Below, piece after piece: positions 8,522 through 17,014 of a stretch of DNA of 64,000 nt. Origin of the DNA: JARBUG01 sp035628915 (lineage in GTDB: Bacteria > Bacillota > Sulfobacillia > Symbiobacteriales > Symbiobacteriaceae). The notes below the pieces were generated by a model, which saw only the letters and a program-made list of their open reading frames with translations, searched no databases and had not been told where the DNA came from. Within the stretch, counting starts at the first letter, position 1, and each line of letters starts with the position of its first letter. A program made the position numbers and the translations under genes. The stretch covers positions 34,690 to 98,689 of the forward strand of contig DASPIW010000029.1 in the NCBI GenBank assembly GCA_035628915.1. Reading direction: 5' to 3'.

Positions 8522-9868
8522 ATGAACGCCTTCAGTGAAAGGGTTCCCCCGCAAAACCTTGAGGCTGAGCAATCGGTGCTCGGTGCGATGCTGATCGACC
8601 GGGACGCTGTTATCGCGGTCACCAACCTGCTGCAGCCGGAAGACTTTTACGCTGACAAGCACCAGCAGTTGTACGCATCCATTTACTCGATTTTTCAGCG
8701 CGGCGAGCCCGTCGACCTGATTACCGTGCAGGACGAACTGCGTAAACGCGGGCAATTGGACGACATCGGCGGACTGACCTACCTGACCACACTGGTCAAC
8801 CTCGTTCCTTCGACGGCCAATGTGCATCAGTACGCTACGATTGTGACGCAAAAGGCCTCGCTGCGCCGGCTTCAGACAGTCGCCCGTAAGATTGTCGACG
8901 AGTGCTACGCGACCGAGGATATTGAAGCCACGATGCAGGAAGCAGAGAAGTCCGTTTTTGCCGTTACCCAGCGTCGAAGCGCAAAAGGCTACGTGCATAT
9001 CAAGGATGCGCTGGTTACTGCCTACGGCCACCTGGAGTTCCTGTACAGCTCGAAAGGCCGGACAACCGGTGTGACCACCGGCTTTCGGGATCTGGACCAG
9101 ATGACCTCCGGCCTGCAGCCGTCCGACCTGATCATCATTGCAGCCCGTCCCTCTGTCGGTAAGACGGCATTCACTCTGAACGTTGCCCGGAACGCGGCAA
9201 TCCTCGGTGGAGCTAAGGTCATGTTTTTCAGCCTGGAAATGGGCGCCGAACAGCTTGCGCTTCGACTGCTTGCAGCCGAAGCGGCGGTGGATGGCCACCG
9301 GCTGCGTACGGGTCAACTGCAGGACCAGGACTGGGCGCGGCTGGGCACCGGCCTGGCTACGCTGGCCGAGTCCGGCATCTTTATTGACGATACGCCCAAC
9401 TGCCCCCTGCCGGACGTGCGGGCAAAGGCCCGCCGTGTCGCCGCCGAGCATGGCCTGGACCTGATCATGATCGACTATCTTCAGCTCATGAGCCTGCCGC
9501 AGCGGCCCGGCGCCCAGCAAAACCGCCAGCAGGAAATCTCAGAGATATCACGGTCGCTCAAGCAGTTGGCCCGTGAACTGAAAGTGCCGGTCATTGCCCT
9601 CTCGCAGTTGTCTCGTTCCGTTGAGCAACGCCAGGACAAGCGTCCCATGCTCTCGGACCTGCGAGAGTCTGGGGCCATCGAACAGGACGCCGACATGGTT
9701 GCATTCCTGTACCGCGACGATTATTACGACCCTGAGTCCGAAAAGAAGAACATGGTCGAGGTGATTGTGGCCAAGCACCGTAATGGCCCGGTCGGCTCGG
9801 TGGACCTGTACTTCATGAAGGACATTCAGAAGATGGTTGGTATGGAACACAAGCAGCGGGGGGCTTAA
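8522..9868 (+). CDS. dnaB: Replicative DNA helicase DnaB
   Basis: The 448-residue protein has the DnaB N-terminal domain opening PPQNLEAEQSVLGAMLIDRD, a linker, and a RecA-like motor with Walker A ARPSVGKT at 208-215, Walker B LIMIDYLQLM near 316, and the C-terminal motif AKHRNGPVG. It unwinds DNA ahead of the replisome as a hexamer. GGAGGG precedes the ATG. No intein is present. It is named dnaC in Bacillus subtilis nomenclature. Confidence 0.97.
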   Translation: MNAFSERVPPQNLEAEQSVLGAMLIDRDAVIAVTNLLQPEDFYADKHQQLYASIYSIFQRGEPVDLITVQDELRKRGQLDDIGGLTYLTTLVNLVPSTANVHQYATIVTQKASLRRLQTVARKIVDECYATEDIEATMQEAEKSVFAVTQRRSAKGYVHIKDALVTAYGHLEFLYSSKGRTTGVTTGFRDLDQMTSGLQPSDLIIIAARPSVGKTAFTLNVARNAAILGGAKVMFFSLEMGAEQLALRLLAAEAAVDGHRLRTGQLQDQDWARLGTGLATLAESGIFIDDTPNCPLPDVRAKARRVAAEHGLDLIMIDYLQLMSLPQRPGAQQNRQQEISEISRSLKQLARELKVPVIALSQLSRSVEQRQDKRPMLSDLRESGAIEQDADMVAFLYRDDYYDPESEKKNMVEVIVAKHRNGPVGSVDLYFMKDIQKMVGMEHKQRGA

Positions 9869-9885
9869 GCCCTCCGTTATTGCAT

Positions 9886-9958
9886 GTCGCGCGAATCATT
9901 AACATCAAGACTCTCGCGAAAAATAACGCGGCGTCGCGCGAATGTTGGACGTCGCGAG
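9886..9958. repeat. Cluster of TCGCGCGAAT-type repeats
   Basis: GTCGCGCGAAT occurs at 9886-9896 and again at 9933-9943, with related CTCGCGAA at 9913-9920 and GTCGCGAG at 9951-9958, all in the gap between dnaB and purA. Possible protein-binding sites; the function is unknown. Confidence 0.4.
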
Positions 9959-9980
9959 TTAGCCACATGTTGTTCACAGT

Positions 9981-9989
9981 TGTGGATAA
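9981..9989 (-). promoter_or_regulatory. Perfect DnaA box upstream of purA
   Basis: TGTGGATAA is the reverse complement of the consensus DnaA box TTATCCACA. It lies 14 bp upstream of the purA -35 hexamer. Only one clear box is present, so this is not by itself an origin. Confidence 0.5.
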
Positions 9990-10002
9990 CGTTTTGGTTG
10001 CG

Positions 10003-10031
10003 TTGACACGGCCATAGGCGGATGCTACACT
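10003..10031 (+). promoter_or_regulatory. Sigma-A promoter of purA
   Basis: TTGACA at 10003-10008 and TACACT at 10026-10031 are 17 bp apart. The start point would be near 10038, leaving a leader of about 70 nt. Confidence 0.8.
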
Positions 10032-10109
10032 GTGTTGGGATTTTTGGCTGGAACACGCGGCCAGGGTTAGACAGAAACCCGGCCTTTTGGTGTGGGGAGG
10101 TGCCTCGAT

Positions 10110-11408
10110 ATGCCGGTTGTTGTCGTAATGGGTGCGCAGTGGGGCGATGAGGGAAAAGGCAAGTTTGTCGACTTGCTCGCCGCACAGGCCAATGTAGTCG
10201 TACGTGCCACGGGCGGCTCCAATGCAGGCCACACTGTCTGGGCAAACGGTCAGCAGTACAAGTTGCATCAGATTCCGTCCGGTATTCTGTACCCCGGAAC
10301 CCTATGCCTGATCGGCCACGGTGTTGTCCTGGACCCCGGCAAGCTCCTTCAGGAGATGGCTTACCTGCGGGGCAAGGGTGTCGACCTGGCGAGCCTCCGG
10401 ATCAGTGCCGGCGCTCATGTCGTCTTCCCCTACCACGTCCGATTGGACGAAGCCGAGGAAGACCGCAAGGGCGCCAACAAAATCGGCACGACCCGCCGCG
10501 GAATCGGCCCGGCCTACATGGACAAATTTGCCCGGGTGGGCATCCGCCTGATCGATTTGCTCGACAAGGACGAGTTCCTGCCCAAGTTGGCCGCCCAGGT
10601 AGAAGCCAAGAACCAGCTCCTTGACCGCGTCTACGGTATGCCGGGCTTCACCGTGGAGGAGATTGCCGAGCCGTACCTGGCTTACGCCGAGCAACTGCGC
10701 CCCTATGTCGCCAACACGGTGGAACTGGTGAACGACGCGATAGACGCCGGCAAGAACGTGCTCTTCGAAGGCGCCCAGGGCCACCTGCTGGATATCGACT
10801 ACGGTACCTACCCGTACGTAACCGCTTCCCACCCCATTGCCGCAGGCGCCATTATTGGTGCTGGTGTTGGTCCCACCCGTGTGAGCAAGGTCGTTGGCGT
10901 GGTGAAGGCCTATACGTCCCGGGTCGGCGAAGGCCCCTTCCCCACCGAACTGCTCGACGCCACCGGCGAGGTCATTCGGGAGAAGGGCCACGAGTATGGC
11001 ACGACTACCGGCCGGCCCCGCCGTATTGGCTGGCTTGATCTTGTGATGGTGCGCTTCGCCTGCCGGGTAAGCGGCATCACCCACCTGGCGGTTCCGCACC
11101 TCGACACCCTGGCAAAGACGGGCCTCAAGACCCTCAAGGTCTGTGTGGGTTATCGCCTGCCGGACGGGACCGTTACCCGCGAGTTCCCCGTCGGGCTCAA
11201 GGCGCTGGCCGAGGTGACGCCCGTTTTCGAGGAACTGGACAACTGGGAATGGACCGGGGAGCTTAGCAAAGCGCAGCGGCTGGAAGACCTGCCTGTCGGC
11301 GCCCAGCGCTATGTGAAGCTGATTGAGGAGTACACCGGCGTACCGGTCGCCATTCTGGGCGTCGGCAGCGAGCGGACTGAGGCCATCTACCGCGGTCAGG
11401 TGTTCTAG
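10110..11408 (+). CDS. purA: Adenylosuccinate synthetase
   Basis: The ATG at 10110, 7 bp after GGGGAGGTG, is preferred over the in-frame codon at 10092. The 432-residue protein contains the GTP loop GAQWGDEGKGK at the N-terminus, the NAGHTVW motif, GTTRRGIGPAY, and the GRPRRIGWLD loop. It converts IMP and aspartate to adenylosuccinate with GTP in AMP synthesis. It is transcribed alone, from a strong promoter to a strong terminator. Confidence 0.98.
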   Translation: MPVVVVMGAQWGDEGKGKFVDLLAAQANVVVRATGGSNAGHTVWANGQQYKLHQIPSGILYPGTLCLIGHGVVLDPGKLLQEMAYLRGKGVDLASLRISAGAHVVFPYHVRLDEAEEDRKGANKIGTTRRGIGPAYMDKFARVGIRLIDLLDKDEFLPKLAAQVEAKNQLLDRVYGMPGFTVEEIAEPYLAYAEQLRPYVANTVELVNDAIDAGKNVLFEGAQGHLLDIDYGTYPYVTASHPIAAGAIIGAGVGPTRVSKVVGVVKAYTSRVGEGPFPTELLDATGEVIREKGHEYGTTTGRPRRIGWLDLVMVRFACRVSGITHLAVPHLDTLAKTGLKTLKVCVGYRLPDGTVTREFPVGLKALAEVTPVFEELDNWEWTGELSKAQRLEDLPVGAQRYVKLIEEYTGVPVAILGVGSERTEAIYRGQVF

Positions 11409-11417
11409 GTTAATCTT

Positions 11418-11448
11418 GGGGGGCGCCTGGTGGCGCCCCCCATTTCCT
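11418..11448 (+). terminator. Rho-independent terminator after purA
   Basis: GGGGGGCGCC-TGGT-GGCGCCCCCC forms a 10-bp stem followed by ATTTCC. Confidence 0.7.
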
Positions 11449-11459
11449 GACGCTTCTGC

Positions 11460-11488
11460 TTGCATTGATGCGGCGCCGCGGCTATAAT
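11460..11488 (+). promoter_or_regulatory. Promoter of the tRNA-Gly/tRNA-Thr genes
   Basis: TTGCAT at 11460-11465 and a perfect TATAAT at 11483-11488, 17 bp apart, lie 20 bp before the mature tRNA-Gly. Confidence 0.75.
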
Positions 11489-11507
11489 AGGCTATGCAAT
11501 CAGCCCT

Positions 11508-11581
11508 GCGGGTGTAGTTCAATGGCAGAACTCCAGCTTCCCAAGCTGGTAGCGTGGGTTCGATTCCCATCACCCGCTCCA
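11508..11581 (+). tRNA. tRNA-Gly (anticodon CCC)
   Basis: The sequence folds into a complete 74-nt cloverleaf: acceptor GCGGGTG/CACCCGC, D-loop GTTCAATGGCAGAAC, anticodon stem CCAGC/GCTGG with loop TTCCCAA (anticodon CCC), and T-arm TGGGTTCGATTCCCA. The CCA end is encoded. Confidence 0.95.
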
Positions 11582-11590
11582 GTCGACAAG

Positions 11591-11619
11591 AACGGAGACA
11601 TTGCGTCTCCGTTTTGTTT
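11591..11619 (+). terminator. Terminator-like hairpin between the two tRNA genes
   Basis: AACGGAGAC-ATTGC-GTCTCCGTT is a perfect 9-bp stem followed directly by TTGTTT, which runs to the first base of the next tRNA. It could end transcription or be an RNase processing element. Confidence 0.55.
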
Positions 11620-11695
11620 GCCGAAGTAGCTCAGCCGGTAGAGCAGCTGATTCGTAATCAGCAGGTCAGGGGTTCGAGTCCCCTCTTCGGCTCCA
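11620..11695 (+). tRNA. tRNA-Thr (anticodon CGT)
   Basis: The 76-nt cloverleaf has acceptor GCCGAAG/CTTCGGC, anticodon stem GCTGA/TCAGC with loop TTCGTAA (anticodon CGT), T-loop GGTTCGAGTCC, and an encoded CCA. No separate promoter fits in the 38 bp after tRNA-Gly. Confidence 0.95.
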
Positions 11696-11698
11696 GGA

Positions 11699-11740
11699 AA
11701 AACACCTGAGGTCATTCGGGCCTCAGGTGTTTTCTTTTTC
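11699..11740 (+). terminator. Rho-independent terminator after tRNA-Thr
   Basis: AAAACACCTGAGG and CCTCAGGTGTTTT form a 13-bp stem followed by CTTTTTC. Confidence 0.85.
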
Positions 11741-11832
11741 CATTCGACGCCACCAATCTACAAATCTCGCCCTGATGCCTGTGATATCCTGGAGATCAAT
11801 GACTCCCAGATATTCCCGGAAGGGGTGACCGC

Positions 11833-12543
11833 ATGCCTATGCGGATGATCCACCGGCGTCGCACCACTGTCGCCTTCTTGGCGGGCCTGCTGTTCTGGTC
11901 CGCCTCTTTGGTACATGGAACAAGAGAGGCCCTCGCTGCGCCCTCTGTAGTCCCCGTTAGCCCTGCAGAATGCGTCAGCCGCCCGGACGACGTGCTGATT
12001 CGGCTGGAACAGAAGCAGAAGCGTCTGGAGGCGGCCCGCCTCGCCAGAGTCGCCGCGGCGCAGCGTCAGGAGCGGGAAGCAGAGGAGCAGTACCAGCGCC
12101 TGGTTCGGCAGGACGTAGCGCGCCGCGAGGCCGCAGCGCGCCGCATCGCAGACCTGGTGCCTGACGAGTTCATAGACGTGGTTCTCGACACCGCACAACG
12201 CTACGAAATGGATCCCCGATTCCTGGCCGCCGTCGGTACGGTCGAGAGCCAGTGGTATGCCCGGGCCCTGGGTACGAATGGAGACAGCGGGCTGATGCAG
12301 ATCCTGCCCTCCACGGCTGAATGGATCGCATCCCAAATGGGCCTGGACAGTTATGACCTGTATGACCCGGTCACTAACCTGAACATGGGCGCCTGGTATC
12401 TGCACGCGCTTTACCACGACTACGGCAGCTGGGACTCAGCGCTCGCCGCATACAACGGTGGTCCCCGGGGGGCGCCCAAAGGGGCAGCGCATCCCTATAC
12501 GCAACGCGTCATGCGCGTATATTCAGCAGGGATCGCAGCGTAA
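11833..12543 (+). CDS. Secreted lytic transglycosylase (SLT domain)
   Basis: The 236-residue protein begins with a signal peptide (RRRTTVAFLAGLLFWSASLV, cleavage probably after ALAA near 39). An Arg/Glu-rich coiled coil follows at about 57-107, then a SLT domain. The catalytic Glu is E138 in GTVESQWYA; GDSGLMQILPST and the AAYNGGP motif are also present. It should cleave glycan strands of the wall to 1,6-anhydro ends. GGAAGGGGTG precedes the ATG; an ATG two codons on is an alternative. glpK begins 33 bp after its stop. Confidence 0.88.
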   Translation: MPMRMIHRRRTTVAFLAGLLFWSASLVHGTREALAAPSVVPVSPAECVSRPDDVLIRLEQKQKRLEAARLARVAAAQRQEREAEEQYQRLVRQDVARREAAARRIADLVPDEFIDVVLDTAQRYEMDPRFLAAVGTVESQWYARALGTNGDSGLMQILPSTAEWIASQMGLDSYDLYDPVTNLNMGAWYLHALYHDYGSWDSALAAYNGGPRGAPKGAAHPYTQRVMRVYSAGIAA

Positions 12544-12576
12544 GATTGTCGAACCATCCCGTCGAGGTGAATCGCT

Positions 12577-14079
12577 GTGACGGCAGCAAGGCGATATGTG
12601 CTGGCCCTTGACCAGGGCACGACCAGTTCCCGGGCGCTTCTCTTCAATCAGGGGGGGGCAGTGGTCGCCGTTTCACAACAGGAGTTCAAGCAGCACTATC
12701 CCCAGCCGGGGTGGGTTGAGCACGACGCGGAGGAAATCTGGTTTACGCAGCTGGCCGTGGCACGCGACGTGCTGGTCCGGGCGGGCGCCACATGGCAGGA
12801 AATCGCAGCCATCGGCATTACCAATCAGCGTGAAACCACGGTGGTCTGGGACAAGGCAACGGGCCGTCCGATCTCACCGGCCATCGTCTGGCAGTGCCGG
12901 CGTACGGCGGACCTTTGCCGTGACCTTCGGCAGGCCGGCTGGGAGCAGCCCGTGCGCGAGAAGACCGGCCTGGTGGTCGATGCGTATTTCTCCGGTACCA
13001 AAGCAAAGTGGATTCTCGACCATGTGCCTGGCGCCCGGGAGCGGGCGGCACGCGGTGAAATCCTGTTCGGAACGATTGACTGCTGGCTGCTGTGGAAGCT
13101 CTCCGGTGGCCGCGTCCACGCCACCGACTACTCAAACGCGTCCCGCACGATGCTCTTCAACATCCACGAATTGAAGTGGGACGATGAGATCTTGCGGGAG
13201 TTCGGCATTCCGGCGGCCATGCTGCCCAGGGTGATGCCCTCCAGCGGAATCTTCGGGGAGACGGCCCCCGACCTCTTCGGGGGGCCCATTCCACTAGCAG
13301 GCGTTGCCGGCGACCAGCAGGCCGCCCTGTTCGGTCAGGCCTGTTTTAGCTCGGGCATGGCCAAGAACACCTATGGAACCGGTTGTTTCCTGCTCCTGAA
13401 CACGGGGCGGCAACCCGTCGCCAGCAGCCAGGGGTTGCTCACCACCATTGCCTGGGGCGTTGACGGCCAAGTGGAATACGCCCTCGAAGGCAGCGTCTTC
13501 ATCGCGGGCGCAGCCATTCAGTGGCTGAGAGATGAACTGGGCATCATCAAAGAGGCAGCCGAAACCGAAGCGCTCGCTGCAGGTATTTCTGATACCGGCG
13601 GCGTTTACCTGGTTCCCGCCTTTGTGGGGCTTGGCGCGCCATACTGGGACGCATATGCACGTGGAACCCTCGTTGGCATGACGCGGGGCACCGGGCGTGC
13701 GCAGCTGGCGCGGGCCGCACTGGAGGCGATTGCGTACCAGACCCGCGATGTACTGGATGCAATGATCCGCGATTCGGGACTCGACCTCCAGAGCCTGCGG
13801 GTGGATGGCGGAGCAGCGCGGAACAGCTTCTTGCTGCAGTTCCAGGCCGATATCCTGGCAAGACCCGTACAGCGGCCAGTGAACGTGGAGACGACGGCTA
13901 TGGGCGCTGCGTACCTGGCCGGCCTGGCCACCGGCGTGTGGCAGAGCCGCAGTGAGCTGCAGCGCCGCTGGACGGCCTCCCAGGCGTTTGATCCGACCAT
14001 GGAAGAGGCGCGCCGGACACAGCTCTACGCTGGCTGGAAGCGTGCCGTGGAGCGCGCCAGGGGCTGGGTCGAAGCCTAG
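12577..14079 (+). CDS. glpK: Glycerol kinase
   Basis: GTG at 12577 follows GAGGTGA. The 500-residue FGGY kinase has the N-terminal LALDQGTTSSRALLF phosphate-binding motif, GITNQRETTVVWD, and the second signature GGAARNSFLLQFQADIL near 412. It phosphorylates glycerol to sn-glycerol-3-phosphate. No glpF or glpD is nearby, so glycerol uptake and oxidation genes must lie elsewhere. Confidence 0.96.
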   Translation: MTAARRYVLALDQGTTSSRALLFNQGGAVVAVSQQEFKQHYPQPGWVEHDAEEIWFTQLAVARDVLVRAGATWQEIAAIGITNQRETTVVWDKATGRPISPAIVWQCRRTADLCRDLRQAGWEQPVREKTGLVVDAYFSGTKAKWILDHVPGARERAARGEILFGTIDCWLLWKLSGGRVHATDYSNASRTMLFNIHELKWDDEILREFGIPAAMLPRVMPSSGIFGETAPDLFGGPIPLAGVAGDQQAALFGQACFSSGMAKNTYGTGCFLLLNTGRQPVASSQGLLTTIAWGVDGQVEYALEGSVFIAGAAIQWLRDELGIIKEAAETEALAAGISDTGGVYLVPAFVGLGAPYWDAYARGTLVGMTRGTGRAQLARAALEAIAYQTRDVLDAMIRDSGLDLQSLRVDGGAARNSFLLQFQADILARPVQRPVNVETTAMGAAYLAGLATGVWQSRSELQRRWTASQAFDPTMEEARRTQLYAGWKRAVERARGWVEA

Positions 14080-14083
14080 CAAA

Positions 14084-14117
14084 CGAGAGCCCGGACGGCT
14101 GGCGCCCCGGGCTCTCG
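14084..14117. terminator. Bidirectional terminator between glpK and the M23 gene
   Basis: CGAGAGCCCGG...CCGGGCTCTCG forms a strong stem between the convergent genes; ATTCTCCC follows on the + side. Confidence 0.65.
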
Positions 14118-14124
14118 ATTCTCC

Positions 14125-15246
14125 CTATGGCAAATATCCACGCGGGTCCTGCGGCTGCCCGTTCACAATCACTTCAAAGTGAAGGTGATTGCCGGTTGAA
14201 TGGCCGGTGCTGCCTACACGAATAACAGGCTGCCCCTGACGCACCGCATCACCGATGGCGACCAACAGCGCCGAAGCGTGCGCATAGCGGCTCTTGGTCC
14301 CGTCGCCATGGTCTATGATGACGCATAGACCATACCCACCTTCCCAGCCGGCCACTTCGACGACGCCACCCTTGGATGCAACGGCTGGCGTCCCGGCAGG
14401 GACAGCTATGTCTATGCCCTCATGGAAGTCACCAATGTCACCACGCCATCCGAATTCGCTCGAATGCTCGCCGCCGACGATTGGCCAGATCCAGGTCCCG
14501 TCGACCGCCGGCGGGGCGGGGGGCGGGGGAGCAGCGGCGAGTGCGGAGGCCGGGGCTGTCTTTGCCGTCACCACCTCAGGCGGTTTCACGTCCGTGGCAG
14601 TGGCCACGGGACGCTGTTCGGTGCGGGTCTGACTTCCCCGGCTGACGACCATGCGTGACCGGGGCCGGGCGCCAGGCAGGAAGAGTACCTCTCCTTCCCG
14701 CAGGCCGGCGTCCAACTGCAGGCCATTTGCGTAGTGAATCTCCTCGGCGGCAATCCCGTGGAGTGACGCCACGCTCTCCAGCGTATCTCCTTCCTGCACG
14801 ACGTAGGTCAAACCGTGGAAGGCCCTGACAACTTGAATTGGCTGCCCCGGCTGGAGCCAGTCTACATCGATCTCTGCATTCAGGGACTCCAGTGTGGCCA
14901 TATCGGTTTCATAGGCTTCTGCAATCGCTGTAAGCGTATCGCCTTCTTTGACTGTATAGGTCTGTACACTTGCCATACGTCGCTCATCGTTCGCCGCCGG
15001 GCGAAGCAACCGGGTGCTCATGATATGGGCGGACGCCCTGTGGCCGGCAGTTGTTTGACCCTCGCTGAATGACGGCTCCCAGAAGAGAGCTGCACGGGAC
15101 GCAGCAGAGGGCATTTCCGGGGCGGTCATCGCAACGGCCCCCCCGTGGTGCGGAGTGGTACCCAGCGCTCCTCCGACGAGGAGGCAACCCACGACACCGG
15201 CGGCTGCCCGGCGGTATCCTGGTTTCAGATGTACCCCTTTGCTCAA
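14125..15246 (-). CDS. LysM-M23 peptidoglycan metallopeptidase
   Basis: TTG at 15246 is preceded by GAGGTGGGA. The 373-residue protein has a membrane or signal segment (13-31), two LysM repeats (about 96-140 and 147-191, each with EGDTL), an Ala/Pro-rich linker (215-250) and an M23 domain (252-373). H275, D279, H323 and H354/H356 form an intact zinc site. LysM binds glycan and the M23 domain cuts cross-links. It is divergent from another LysM/M23 gene across a gap holding two palindromic sites (15308-15365), suggesting common control. Confidence 0.88.
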   Translation of the reverse strand: MSKGVHLKPGYRRAAAGVVGCLLVGGALGTTPHHGGAVAMTAPEMPSAASRAALFWEPSFSEGQTTAGHRASAHIMSTRLLRPAANDERRMASVQTYTVKEGDTLTAIAEAYETDMATLESLNAEIDVDWLQPGQPIQVVRAFHGLTYVVQEGDTLESVASLHGIAAEEIHYANGLQLDAGLREGEVLFLPGARPRSRMVVSRGSQTRTEQRPVATATDVKPPEVVTAKTAPASALAAAPPPPAPPAVDGTWIWPIVGGEHSSEFGWRGDIGDFHEGIDIAVPAGTPAVASKGGVVEVAGWEGGYGLCVIIDHGDGTKSRYAHASALLVAIGDAVRQGQPVIRVGSTGHSTGNHLHFEVIVNGQPQDPRGYLP

Positions 15247-15307
15247 AATCCCACCTCTACTTTGTCTGGTGGTTCATAGCGGGCTGAGGACCCATCCGAG
15301 TCGTCAT

Positions 15308-15365
15308 CCCGATACCGGGAACCAACGAATCACAGGTTCAGTTTTCACCCGATTACGGGAAACTA
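15308..15365. promoter_or_regulatory. Two palindromic CCCGATnnCGGGAA sites in a divergent promoter region
   Basis: CCCGATACCGGGAA at 15308-15321 and CCCGATTACGGGAA at 15348-15361 are near-identical, each with a CCCG/CGGG dyad, and start exactly 40 bp apart. A third imperfect dyad AACAGA-N6-TCTGTT lies at 15366-15383. These look like operators between two divergent wall-hydrolase genes; the regulator is unknown. Confidence 0.5.
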
Positions 15366-15474
15366 AACAGAATCGACTCTGTTCCCTGTCACATTTTCTA
15401 CGCTCGCGGAAGGTTTTTTATTACGCGCAACGAAGCTATGCGTTACCATTTCGTGAGCAGGGGAGGTGAAGCGG

Positions 15475-16824
15475 TTGCCCCGCAAACCGCAGTTACTCCT
15501 TGTCGTAGCCCTGCTGGTGCTGCTTGGAGTAGCTGCCGATCTTGGTTGGAGGGCCTATACCCGCCCACGGTATGCCGTACTGGTTGCCGGCAACCTCGTG
15601 GGTGCCCTGCGCCAGCCTGAGGTGGCCGAGAAAGCACTGGAAGCAGTTTTTAGTCAGGTTCCGAAGGAACTGCAAGCCCAGGTGGACCTGAAGAGCCAAA
15701 TCCAGGTGCGCCCGCTTAGCAAGGAAGACAACCAGCCGGCCGTCACTGATAGCCCCATGATTGAACAAGCGCTCGTCAAGACAATTCCCTCCCTTGCGTA
15801 TGCGACTGCCATTACCGTCGACGGCCAGGATATTGTAGCTGTCAACGATGTTGAGGCCGCCAGGACCGTGAGAGAGACCATCCTGGCCGAGTACAAGACC
15901 GCCGTTCTCGGCGACTCCAGCGATGTAGAGCAACTGGCGTTCCAGGAGAAGATTGACTGGCATCCCAAGGTAGTGCCCACCGAGCGAGTGCGGACGGTTG
16001 AGGAAGCCATCAATATCCTCAAGCACGGCACAGATAAGTTAGCCACCTATATTGTCAAGAGCGGTGATACTGGCTGGGATATTGCCCGGTCGTATAACGT
16101 TACAACCGACCAGTTGGCCAAGGCGAATCCGGAAGTCGACCTGGAGAGCCTGCAGATTGACCAGGCGCTCAACGTGACGTTCCGAGAGCCCTACGTACAT
16201 ACGCAGTCGGTTTCCAAGCGGGTCGTGAAAGAAGGTATTCCGTTCACGGAACGGACTGTCAAAGACCCCGACCTCTGGCCCTGGCAATACGTTGTGCTGA
16301 CTCCCGGCGCCCCTGGCGTTCGTGAACTGACCATTCGGGAGTATCGGGAAAACGGCCGGGTCGTTAAGACGGAAGTGCTTGAGAACGAGGTCCTGCAGCA
16401 GCCCAAGCAGCAGGTTGCCAGAACAGGCACCAAGCAGGTTCCGGCACTCGGCACTGGGACGCTGGTTTTCCCCGTGGTCGGCGAACTGACATCGCCGTTC
16501 GCCCCCCGTTGGGGTTCCTTCCACTACGGTATTGACCTGGCTGCGTCCGAAGGCACGCCGGTACTGGCAGCAGACAGCGGCATGGTCGTTTTCCGGGGCT
16601 GGGACGGCAACTACGGCTACGTTCTGCATGTCGACCATGGCGGCGGCGAGATGGTTACCTGGTACGCTCACCTTTCCGGTTTTGCCGTCAGCCAGGGCGA
16701 AACCGTCACCAAGGGGCAGGTCATCGGCTACGTGGGAAACACCGGGTTCTCGACGGGTCCGCATCTCCACTACGAAGTCCATGTGAACGGCACGGCCGTC
16801 AATCCGCTTGAGTTCTACCAGTAA
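15475..16824 (+). CDS. LysM-G5-M23 cell-wall metallopeptidase, membrane anchored
   Basis: TTG at 15475 lies 6 bp after GGGGAGGTG; the GTG at 15466 overlaps that site and is less likely. The 449-residue protein has one N-terminal membrane helix (about 7-23), an extracytoplasmic region, a LysM repeat at about 191-235 (IVKSGDTGWDIARSYNV), a G5-like domain (about 240-315) and an M23 domain from 327. H350 and D354, the YAHL His, and H430/H432 make up the zinc site. It should be an active wall endopeptidase. It is upstream of the walRK region, and WalRK controls such hydrolases in Bacillus, but I found no clear WalR box. Confidence 0.88.
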   Translation: MPRKPQLLLVVALLVLLGVAADLGWRAYTRPRYAVLVAGNLVGALRQPEVAEKALEAVFSQVPKELQAQVDLKSQIQVRPLSKEDNQPAVTDSPMIEQALVKTIPSLAYATAITVDGQDIVAVNDVEAARTVRETILAEYKTAVLGDSSDVEQLAFQEKIDWHPKVVPTERVRTVEEAINILKHGTDKLATYIVKSGDTGWDIARSYNVTTDQLAKANPEVDLESLQIDQALNVTFREPYVHTQSVSKRVVKEGIPFTERTVKDPDLWPWQYVVLTPGAPGVRELTIREYRENGRVVKTEVLENEVLQQPKQQVARTGTKQVPALGTGTLVFPVVGELTSPFAPRWGSFHYGIDLAASEGTPVLAADSGMVVFRGWDGNYGYVLHVDHGGGEMVTWYAHLSGFAVSQGETVTKGQVIGYVGNTGFSTGPHLHYEVHVNGTAVNPLEFYQ

Positions 16825-16830
16825 AGCTGA

Positions 16831-16866
16831 CCCCACCTGACATCTTTGACAGGTGGGGCTTCTTTG
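16831..16866 (+). terminator. Rho-independent terminator after the M23 gene
   Basis: CCCCACCTG and CAGGTGGGG form a 9-bp stem (extended by ACA/TGA) followed by CTTCTTTG. The 150 bp after it show no gene. Confidence 0.8.
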
Positions 16867-17014
16867 TCGAACAATGTGGGAAATTGTGGGTGAAAAGGCT
16901 ATGGATAGCTCGCAAGAAAAGGCAGGAGATAAGGGGCCGCTGGCGAAATCTCAGTAACTCCCTTCTAAAAGAAATGAAACTTGTTCGTACTTTGCTTCCG
17001 AAGGAGGGCGCAAG

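Noticed and set aside
9869..10091. Chromosomal origin between dnaB and purA
   Set aside because: Only one perfect DnaA box, no AT-rich unwinding region, and dnaA/dnaN are not adjacent.
15366..15390. WalR box before the M23 gene (TGTTCCCTGTCAC)
   Set aside because: The half-sites are 7 bp apart and do not match the TGTWAH-N5-TGTWAH spacing.
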